This document shows, in pieces, positions 57,783-64,000 of a stretch of DNA of 64,000 nucleotides (the stretch's first letter is position 1; the number at the start of each line of letters is the position of its first letter). The position numbers were made by a program, and so were the translations under genes. The stretch covers positions 372,001 through 436,000 of the forward strand of contig NZ_CP091138.1 of the NCBI RefSeq assembly GCF_021582875.1. Reading direction: 5' to 3'. The DNA comes from Microbacterium sp. KUDC0406 (lineage in GTDB: Bacteria; Actinomycetota; Actinomycetes; Actinomycetales; Microbacteriaceae). The notes under the pieces were generated by a model. It ran no database searches. It worked only from the letters and a program-made list of their open reading frames with translations, and had not been told where the DNA came from.

Positions 57783-58049
57783 ATGAACGGCGACGTGGTG
57801 GACCGGGTGGAGGCTCTGGAGGCAGAGCTTTCCGGGGTGCTCGCCGACGCGTTCGAAGGAGAGGTTCTTCCGGATCTGCCCGATGCTGACCTGATGCGGC
57901 TGTTGGATGTCGCCGGGCGGATCCAGCGGCGTGTGGACGGTGTGCTGGTAGAAGCCGCGGTGCAGGTGCGGGACAGGTCGGAGGGGCTGCGGGATGAGCG
58001 GCTCACGACCCGGCATCGTCTGAGACCCGCGGCGTCTCGCGGGTCGTGA
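57783..58049 (+). pseudogene. truncated DUF222 (13E12/HNH endonuclease family) gene
   Basis: An 88-residue fragment, MNGDVVDRVEALEAELSGVL at the start, with LDVAGRIQRRVDGVLVEAA and LTTRHR typical of the DUF222 N-terminus. Full members have several hundred residues and a C-terminal HNH nuclease; here the frame passes into the direct repeat at 58018 and stops. The central DUF222 part and the HNH domain are missing. It is a remnant, broken at the repeat. Confidence 0.75.
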
Positions 58050-58115
58050 GCGTTCCTGACCCGCGTCACTCCGCTCCGTTCGACGGTGCTTCCACCGACT
58101 GCGCTCTCGCCCGCC
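58018..58115. repeat. 98-bp direct repeat, copy 1
   Basis: Starts GTCTGAGACCCGCGGCG and contains GACGGTGCTTCCAC; about 80 percent identical to copy 2. It truncates the DUF222 gene. Confidence 0.65.
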
Positions 58116-58448
58116 GTGTCCTCGTCTGCGCTCTCGCGGGCCGTGTCCTCGACCACCGCGACTGGCACCCCACCAGCAAGACCCGACTCCGCACCGTCGC
58201 TGGACGCGACAGCCCCTGAGGTGCGCCCGGTCTCGCGCGGGGCCGACGAGCCGCGCGACCGGTGCCTCCCGATGATCGGTGTCGTCTCAGACCTGCGGTG
58301 TCTCGCGGGCTGTGAAGCGTTCCTGACCGCTCCGCGAAGCTCCTCTCGACGGTGCTTCCACAGCCCGCGCTCTCCCCGGCCGAGCCAGTTCCGCACCAGA
58401 TAGTGTTCTCCCGGGCCGACACGGCCCCCGAGTTCAGAGGGAGAACCC
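58116..58448. other. gene-free stretch between the DUF222 remnant and the DUF808 gene
   Basis: Apart from direct-repeat copy 2 I see no gene. The long minus-strand frame across it has a low-complexity Arg/Ser-rich translation and is not credible. The DUF808 ribosome binding site is the GGGAGAA before 58449. Confidence 0.6.
58284..58381. repeat. 98-bp direct repeat, copy 2
   Basis: Starts GTCTCAGACCTGCGGTG and contains GACGGTGCTTCCAC, in the same orientation as copy 1, 168 bp further on. The flanks differ, so the unit itself seems to be the repeated element. Confidence 0.65.
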
Positions 58449-59375
58449 ATGTCGGTCGGTCTGCTGGCGGTCGTCGACGACATCCTGAGCGCCGCGATGA
58501 AGGCATCCGCCAAGGCGGCGGGCGTCGTGATCGACGACGCCGCCGTCACTCCGCAGTATGTGCAGGGGCTGACGCCGGCACGCGAGCTGCCGGTGGTCGG
58601 CCGCATCGCGCTGGGGTCGCTCGGAAACAAGTTCCTCATCATCATCCCCGTCGCGCTGATGCTCACGGCGTTCGCACCAGCGGTGCTGCCGTACCTGCTG
58701 ATCGTCGGAGGCGTGTATCTGTGTTTCGAGGGCGCCGAGAAAGTGCTCGAATGGTTCGGCTTCGGCCACGGCCATGAGGAGGAGGGAGCTCGCGACGAGA
58801 AGCGTCTCGTCTGGGGCGCCATCCGCACCGACCTCATCCTGTCGACCGAGATCATGCTCATCTCGCTGGCGAGCCTCGACAAGGGCCTCGGCTTCTGGCA
58901 GACCCTGATGATCCTTGCCGTGATCGCCGCGATCATGACGGGCGTCGTCTACGGCGCCGTCGCCCTGCTGGTGAAGATCGACGACATCGGACTGAAGATG
59001 GCCAAGAGCCCTGTGCGCCGTGTGCGGCATACCGGCACCCGCATCGTGCTCTCGATGCCGGCTGTGTTCCGCGTGATCAGTGTGGTCGGCACTATCGCCA
59101 TGCTCTGGGTCGGCGGACATCTGGTGCTCGCGAACCTCGGCGAGGTGGGGTTCCACCCGCCTGCCGACCTGCTGCACGGCGTCGAGGAACTGCTCGCCCC
59201 GCTCGGCGGATTCGTCGTCTGGCTCGGCGACACCGCGATCTCCGCCGTCGCCGGAGTTCTGGTCGGCCTGATCGTCGTCGGGGTCCTGCTCGGCGTCGGC
59301 CGCCTCTTCGGCCGCCGCCCGCAGTTCGACGAAGGGCACCACAGGCCCGTCGCGGAGGAGACCGCTCAGCGCTGA
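58449..59375 (+). CDS. DUF808 family membrane protein (YedI-like)
   Basis: A 308-residue inner-membrane protein with about six helices. The DUF808 pattern is clear: GLLAVVDDILSAAMKASAKA, PVVGRIALGSLGNKFLII and GAIRTDLILSTEIMLISL. Function unknown. It converges with the small 72-residue gene, with a 10-base overlap. Confidence 0.9.
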   Translation: MSVGLLAVVDDILSAAMKASAKAAGVVIDDAAVTPQYVQGLTPARELPVVGRIALGSLGNKFLIIIPVALMLTAFAPAVLPYLLIVGGVYLCFEGAEKVLEWFGFGHGHEEEGARDEKRLVWGAIRTDLILSTEIMLISLASLDKGLGFWQTLMILAVIAAIMTGVVYGAVALLVKIDDIGLKMAKSPVRRVRHTGTRIVLSMPAVFRVISVVGTIAMLWVGGHLVLANLGEVGFHPPADLLHGVEELLAPLGGFVVWLGDTAISAVAGVLVGLIVVGVLLGVGRLFGRRPQFDEGHHRPVAEETAQR

Positions 59376-59584
59376 TTGCGCGGATGCTGGCGCGCGGTGC
59401 GCTCGTTGCCGCGCCGGTAGTTCCCGGTGGCCCTCGCCATCAGCAGCTGCGCGTCCCCGCGCTCGACCTCGTCGAGGAACTCGGCGGCGCGTGCACCGCG
59501 CAGCACCGTCGCCGTTCGTCCGTGGTGCGTGATCACCACGTCCGCGCCGCGAACGCTGAACGCGAATCCGTTCGGGGCGGGCAT
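59366..59584 (-). CDS. small hypothetical protein, 72 aa, coupled to the mannosyltransferase gene
   Basis: The ATG at 59584 overlaps the mannosyltransferase stop (TGATG), so translation is probably coupled. The protein has an N-terminal beta-rich part (FAFSVRGADVVITHHGRTA) and a charged Arg-rich tail; no membrane segment. No family recognised. The host-like codon use and the tight coupling are the evidence for it. Confidence 0.6.
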   Translation of the reverse strand: MPAPNGFAFSVRGADVVITHHGRTATVLRGARAAEFLDEVERGDAQLLMARATGNYRRGNERTARQHPRNQR

Positions 59585-61136
59585 CAGATCCAGCCCGGCA
59601 TCCAGTTGTGCACGAGCCAGAAGTCGTAGGGCACGCTCATGCCGGTCCACACCGGATAGAAGAACGCCGACAGCAGGGTCGCGACGAGCAGGAACACGAA
59701 GACAGTACGCTGCCCGGCCAGGCGCCTGTGCAGCGGAGCATTCGATTCTCCGGCGAGCGATCTCAGCGCGACGGCCAGCGCGATCACGACGAACGGCACC
59801 ATCACCACCGTGTAGAACTGGAAGATCGTGCGCTCGGGGTACAGCAGCCACGGCACATAGGTGACGGCGATCCCCACCAGAGGCGCCGTGAAAGCCGGAC
59901 CGACCGGCTGCCGGAGAAGAAGCCCGCGCACGAACCGGTACAGCAGGTAGAGCACCGCTGCCATGCCGGCGAACCAGATCAGAGGGTTGGGCACGGAGGA
60001 GATCACCGAGATGCAGTGATGCGTGCCGCATTCGCCCTGCTCGTTGCCGACCCAGATCGCAGTCGGTCGCAGCAGCAGCGGCCACTGCCAGGCCGGACTC
60101 GCGTACGGATGCGAGGCGTGCAGGTTCACGTGGAACCCGTAGATCGCCTCGTGGTACTTCCACAGCTCGATCAGGGGATTGCCGCCCGCCGAACGTCCGT
60201 ACCCACCCGAGGTCACCATCCATCCGGTCCACGAGGTCAGGTACGTCAGCAGCGCCGGCGGCACGAGCAGCAGGAACGAAACAGGGCCCTGGCGGAAGGC
60301 GGCATCCGTCGGCCACAACGTGACACCGGCGCGTCGCCGTGCGAGCGCGTCGGTGACCACGACGTAGATTCCCAGGCCGGCGAGCACGTACAGCCCCGAC
60401 CACTTCACGGCGGATGCCGCGCCCAGCGCGACGCCCGCCGCGATCAGCCACGGACGGCGCCACAGGATCCGGCCGAGCATCGGCTCGTCGACGTCGGGAT
60501 CCCGTCTCTCGATGAACGGGATCGCATGCCGGCGATCGTAGAGCACGAACAGGAAGCCGAGCAGCACGAAGAAGGTGAGGATGCCGTCCAGCAGGGCGAT
60601 CCGGCTCAGCACGATGCTGAGTCCGTCGATCGCCAGCAGATACGCCGCGATCGTCGCGACCACGCGCGAGCGCGTCAGCTCGCGCGTGATCAGGTAGACG
60701 ACCAGCACGGACAGGGTTCCGATGATGGCCGTGGAGATGCGCCAGCCCACGCTCGACCCAGGGCCGAAGGCGGCCATCCCGAGTGCGATGAGCCATTTGC
60801 CCAGCGGCGGATGCACCACGAAGCTGCCCTCGGTGCCGAGGGCTCCGGTGTCGCCGTTCAGCAGCGCCTCGTTCGCGCCGTCGCCCCAGGTAGCCTCGTA
60901 GCCGTTGATCCACAGCGACCAGGCATCCTTGACGTAGTACGTCTCGTCGAACATGATCGCGTGCGGATGCCCGAGGTTCGTCAGCCGCAGCACGGCCGCG
61001 AGCAGCGTGACCAGCAGCGGCGGAAGCCATCGCATGATCCGGTCCAGCCGGGGGCAGCGACGATCCGATCGCGCAGGGTCTCGAGACGGGTCGCTCGCCG
61101 CTCGACGGGCGGCAGCAGCGGGGCGGTCTCGGTCAC
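59584..61136 (-). CDS. pmt: protein O-mannosyltransferase, GT39 (frameshifted at N-terminus)
   Basis: About 518 residues of polytopic membrane protein (about ten helices). It transfers mannose from polyprenyl-phosphate-mannose to Ser/Thr of secreted proteins (Rv1002c-like). The GT-C signature DETYYVKDAWSLW with the catalytic Asp/Glu is near residue 57, and GSFVVHPPLGKWLIALG follows. From the GTG at 61136 the frame reads MTETAPLLPPVERRATRLET and then is lost before LDRIMRWLPPLLVTLLA; one missing C in the run at 61050-61054 explains it. A start at the ATG at 61035 would avoid the shift but lose the normal N-terminus. Divergent from rsmI. Confidence 0.87.
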
Positions 61137-61320
61137 CCTGACAGCCTACGGTGAGCGTGCTCGCGCGGACCGCGGCGGCTGACTGAGACGCGGTGTCGCC
61201 GTGCCGTTCGCGCGGAAGTGTGCGCTTCGCGCGGAAGCACGAGCAGATGTCGCCCGCGTGAGCCGCACATTTCCGCGCCGGGCGCTCGTGCGGGACCCCG
61301 CGATCTCTAAGCTGAGTCGC
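61137..61320. other. divergent intergenic region, pmt/rsmI
   Basis: No gene. Two direct copies of TTCGCGCGGAAG (about 61208 and 61226) and the related TTTCCGCGC (about 61270, opposite orientation) may be operator elements. No clear promoter hexamers seen. Confidence 0.35.
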
Positions 61321-62142
61321 ATGATCATCCTCGCGGCGACCCCGATCGGCAATCTCGGAGACGCGTCGCGGCGGCTCATCGAGGTGCTCGAGAACGCCGA
61401 GGTCGTCGCCGCCGAGGACACCCGCACCACGCAGCGGCTGCTGCAGGCGCTGCAGATCGCCAACCGGCCGCGGCTGATCGCGCTGCACGACCACAACGAG
61501 AAGCAGAAGGCGGCCGATCTCGTCGCCCTCGCCGCCGAGCAGGACATCGTCGTCGTCAGCGACGCGGGCATGCCGGCCGTGAGCGACCCGGGCTACGGGC
61601 TGGTCGCCGCCGCCGTCGACGCGGGCGTCACGGTCACCGCGATCCCCGGTCCGAGCGCGGTGCTCATGGCACTCGCCATCTCTGGTCTGCCGACCGACCG
61701 GTTCACGTTCGAGGGCTTCCTGCCGCGGAAGCCGGGGGAGCGGCGCTCCGCTCTCACCGCCCTGGCATCCGAGTCCCGCACGATGCTGTTCTTCGAGTCC
61801 CCGTCCCGTATCGCGGCCTCCCTCGCCGACATGGGGGCGGCCTTCGGCGACGACCGCCGCATCGCCGTGTGCCGTGAGCTCACGAAGCTCTACGAGGAGG
61901 TGCGCCGCGGCACCGCCGTCGATCTCTCCGCCTGGGCCGCACAGGGCGTGAAGGGCGAGATCGTCGTGGTCGTCGAGGGGGCGGCGCCGGTCGAGGTCTC
62001 CGCCGAGGATGCCGCGGCACAGGTGCAGACACTCGTAGCGTCGGGGATGCGACTGAAGGACGCCTGTGCCGAGGTCGCCGCCGCGACCGGACTCGGCTCG
62101 CGCGACCTGTACCAGCAGGCGCTCGCCGCGAGGAAGGCGTGA
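61321..62142 (+). CDS. rsmI: 16S rRNA (cytidine1402-2'-O)-methyltransferase
   Basis: A 273-residue tetrapyrrole-methylase-fold enzyme. Hallmarks: ATPIGNLGDASRR at residue 6, VSDAGMPAVSDPGY near 77, AIPGPSAVLMAL near 107 and FFESPSRIAASL near 160. RsmI 2'-O-methylates C1402 in the ribosomal P site. I start at the ATG at 61321. It overlaps the next gene (GTGA). Confidence 0.95.
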   Translation: MIILAATPIGNLGDASRRLIEVLENAEVVAAEDTRTTQRLLQALQIANRPRLIALHDHNEKQKAADLVALAAEQDIVVVSDAGMPAVSDPGYGLVAAAVDAGVTVTAIPGPSAVLMALAISGLPTDRFTFEGFLPRKPGERRSALTALASESRTMLFFESPSRIAASLADMGAAFGDDRRIAVCRELTKLYEEVRRGTAVDLSAWAAQGVKGEIVVVVEGAAPVEVSAEDAAAQVQTLVASGMRLKDACAEVAAATGLGSRDLYQQALAARKA

Positions 62143-62702
62143 CCTTCTGGCCGGACTTCGCGAACGCCGTCCTCGCTGCCGTCGGCACGGGACGGCTGGT
62201 CGCGATCGACGGCGTCGACGGGAGCGGGAAGACGCACTTCGCTGCGAACCTCGCCGCGCACGTCACGGGCCGGCCGGTGGCCGTCGTTCACGTGGACGAC
62301 TTCCTCAACCCGCCCCGCATCCGCCATGCGAAGGGGCGGCACTCGCCGTTCGGGTTCTGGGAGGACACTTACGACTACCGCGCACTCGAAAGCGGCGTGC
62401 AGAACCGGCTGGAGGAGGATCCTGCAGTCCTCGTACTCGTGGAGGGCATGTTCCTTCTGCGCGATGACCTCGCATCCCGCTGGGACGCCTCGATCCATCT
62501 GGCTGTCCCGTTCACGGTGACCGCCGCGCGCATGGCCGTTCGCGACGGCAGCCACCCCGACCCGGAGCATCCGTCGATGCGGCGGTACGTCGGCGGGCAG
62601 CGCCTGTACTTCGAGGCGGCGCGCCCGTGGGAACGGGCGGACTTCGTCATCGACAACAGTGACTACGCGCATCCGCGGGTGGTTCCCGCGCCGGGTCGTT
62701 GA
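62139..62702 (+). CDS. P-loop kinase, uridine-kinase-like
   Basis: A 187-residue NTPase starting at the GTG overlapping the rsmI stop. Walker A is AIDGVDGSGKTHFA at about residue 22, HVDDFLNPPRI near 52 is the uridine-kinase-like substrate region and LVLVEGMFLL near 98 is Walker B-like. Probably phosphorylates a nucleoside or small metabolite. The link to rsmI is translational only. Confidence 0.83.
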   Translation: MTFWPDFANAVLAAVGTGRLVAIDGVDGSGKTHFAANLAAHVTGRPVAVVHVDDFLNPPRIRHAKGRHSPFGFWEDTYDYRALESGVQNRLEEDPAVLVLVEGMFLLRDDLASRWDASIHLAVPFTVTAARMAVRDGSHPDPEHPSMRRYVGGQRLYFEAARPWERADFVIDNSDYAHPRVVPAPGR

Positions 62703-62712
62703 CCTGCGAGGG

Positions 62713-62964
62713 TCAGGTCGGGCGCCTGCGGAGGGTGCGGATCAACCGGTATGCGGCGTATGCCGCGACCGCGGCGCAGATGACGGCGATCGTCCAGGAG
62801 ACCGGCCAGCCCAGCGCCGGTCCTGAGGTGCAGTGGCTCGCATCCGGGTTGCCCTCGCCGGCATCGAGGCACATACCAGTCGATCCGGTGAACGGAGCGA
62901 TCGCGACGATCCCTGCCGCGACGATCACGGCGATCCAGATCCACGCCCGTTCTGCCCGGCTCAT
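62713..62964 (-). CDS. small two-helix membrane protein, 83 aa
   Basis: Start ATG at 62964. Two helices (WIWIAVIVAAGIVAIAPF and SWTIAVICAAVAAYAAYRLI) flank an extracytoplasmic loop with two cysteines (MCLDAGEGNPDASHCTSG), likely disulfide-bonded. A basic RTLRRRPT tail is cytoplasmic. No family name is certain. Divergent from the methyltransferase gene. Confidence 0.65.
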   Translation of the reverse strand: MSRAERAWIWIAVIVAAGIVAIAPFTGSTGMCLDAGEGNPDASHCTSGPALGWPVSWTIAVICAAVAAYAAYRLIRTLRRRPT

Positions 62965-63072
62965 GTCCCGACCGTACCCGTCCCGCTCGACGATCGCACC
63001 ACGTCGCGACGACTGCACCACGTGTCGCCGTCGGCAGGTGGTGGTGTCGCCGGCGACCGGTACAGTCGCCGC

Positions 63073-63684
63073 GTGACCGACTCGCGGATCGCCGCCGCCT
63101 ACGACTCCCGCGCCGCGGAGTACACCGCGCTCATCGGCAACCTCGACCAGATGGAGGCGCCCGACATCGAGCTGATCGGATGCTGGCGCGACGCGACGAC
63201 GGGGCCGCTCCTGGATGCCGGTTGCGGGCCGGGCCTGTGGACCGCGTTCCTGCATGACGACGGGCACGACGCGCAGGGGATCGACCTCTCCGCAGAGTTC
63301 ATCGAGGCAGCACGAGCGCGCCATCCCGGTCGCGAGTTCACGGTCGGATCGTTCCGGAGGCTGCCGTTCCCGGATGCCTCGTTCGGCGGCATCCTCGCCT
63401 GGTACTCGCTCATCCACACCCCGCCCGAGGACCTGCCCGCGATCCTCGTCGAGTTCGCCCGCGTGCTCGCGCCCGGCGGCAGCATCCTGATCGGCTTCTT
63501 CGACGGCACCCCGCGCGAGCCCTTCGCCCACGTCGTCGCCCCCGCGTACTTCTGGTCAGCCGAGGCACTCGCCGTTCTGCTCGACGCCGCAGGCCTTACC
63601 GTCACGCACACCGAGCGCCGCGACCGCCGACCGGGGGCCGCGAGTGTCCGCCCGCACGGTGCTCTCGCGGCGAGGCGTCGCTGA
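63073..63684 (+). CDS. class I SAM-dependent methyltransferase
   Basis: A 203-residue protein starting with GTG. SAM motif I is LLDAGCGPGLWTAFL at about residue 49, followed by GIDLSAEFI, RRLPFPDASFGGILAWYSLI and LAPGGSILIGFF, all in the usual order. Substrate unknown. Its 3' flank borders the IS30-type element. Confidence 0.88.
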   Translation: MTDSRIAAAYDSRAAEYTALIGNLDQMEAPDIELIGCWRDATTGPLLDAGCGPGLWTAFLHDDGHDAQGIDLSAEFIEAARARHPGREFTVGSFRRLPFPDASFGGILAWYSLIHTPPEDLPAILVEFARVLAPGGSILIGFFDGTPREPFAHVVAPAYFWSAEALAVLLDAAGLTVTHTERRDRRPGAASVRPHGALAARRR

Positions 63685-63785
63685 CCGCTGCGCATCATCT
63701 CGGATTCCTGCACGATCGCGGAGCGCTCGCCCCGGAAGCATCGTGGATTCATACGGTCGATGCATCGGTTGGTGTGGAGGTCGTT

Positions 63786-64000
63786 ATGGCGTATTCGGTG
63801 GCGGTTCGGGATGCGGCTCTGCTGGCGGTGTGTCGGGGTCTCTCGTTCGGGGGCGCGGCACGGGTCACGGGCGTGTCCGACAACACGATCGGTGTGTGGT
63901 GGCGGGACAGTGTCGGCATGCCTGTGTATCGCCGCCAGAAGCCTGTGCCTGATCCGCTGCGCCCTGACTCTGTCCCAGGGCGCGGGTTGACCCTCGAGGA
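63786..64000 (+). mobile_element. 5' part of an IS30-family transposase gene (cut by window end)
   Basis: ATG at 63786; the frame stays open to the window edge (about 71 residues). An N-terminal helix-turn-helix (SFGGAARVTGVSDNTIGVWW) is followed by RGLTLEE, the start of the IS30-type regulatory region. Codon use (many GGT, GTG, TCT) differs from the host genes. The left inverted repeat would lie in 63685-63785 but cannot be confirmed without the right end. Confidence 0.65.

Noticed and set aside
57389-58936. A 515-residue minus-strand frame across the DUF222 remnant and the repeats.
   Set aside because: Low-complexity Arg/Ser/Thr translation over known plus-strand genes; repeats explain the openness.

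Overview
The window is high-GC actinobacterial DNA, most likely from the family Microbacteriaceae and probably Microbacterium or a close relative. This is inferred from strong G/C bias at third codon positions, the constant Ala-Ser codon pair GCA-TCC, the class Ib nrdHIEF operon, a 13E12/DUF222-type gene remnant, and short dispersed repeats that I associate with this family. No database search was possible. I see no rRNA, tRNA or CRISPR array.

Layout. 1-2049: 3' part of a DUF445 membrane protein gene, a Phd/VapC toxin-antitoxin pair and a CsoR/RcnR-type repressor. 2060-4168: a PfkB sugar kinase and an MFS transporter on the minus strand. 4169-8463: nrdHIEF preceded by two NrdR boxes one 32-bp step apart and closed by a long palindromic terminator. 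8475-9305: alpha/beta hydrolase. 9473-15725: a five-gene operon with a carboxymuconolactone-decarboxylase (CMD)-domain protein, a siderophore-type ABC importer (binding protein, permease, ATPase) and a large FAD/NAD(P)-binding protein. 15744-23167: mostly housekeeping genes, including pgi, a sulfurtransferase and an epimerase.

23271-34539 is the most interesting metabolic block. A ROK regulator is divergent from a long plus-strand operon encoding a Gfo/Idh/MocA dehydrogenase, a GMC (pyranose-oxidase-like) flavoenzyme, a CUT1 sugar ABC importer, three TIM-barrel isomerase/epimerase proteins and an MFS transporter. The set is what an oxidative (keto-sugar) glycoside catabolic pathway would need. 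34625-39584 encodes three exported proteins matching the peptidoglycan-recycling trio NagZ, NamZ and a YbbE-like serine hydrolase. 39693-47168 holds an NYN/LabA protein, a dehydrogenase, a sulfhydrylase/lyase, a quinone-oxidoreductase-like protein and a 1004-residue protein that appears to join an exported glycosidase-like domain to a polytopic membrane domain. 47191-54078: an HrpA-type helicase riddled with in-frame repeats, then a small ABC export operon with its own regulator. 54127-62702: aldo/keto reductase, DUF255 protein, an accessory patch (orphan gene, truncated DUF222 gene, 98-bp direct repeats), DUF808 protein, protein O-mannosyltransferase, rsmI and a P-loop kinase. 63073-64000: a methyltransferase, then the start of an IS30-type transposase cut by the window end.

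A major caveat: about fifteen otherwise well-conserved genes are each broken by a single-base indel, mostly in G/C runs or in a few recurring contexts (for example CCGCGG read as CCGACGG). I read these as probable consensus errors of an unpolished assembly rather than real pseudogenes, and annotate the genes across the shift. Apparent fusions in the raw reading frames (transporter-kinase, membrane protein-HTH) come from these shifts.
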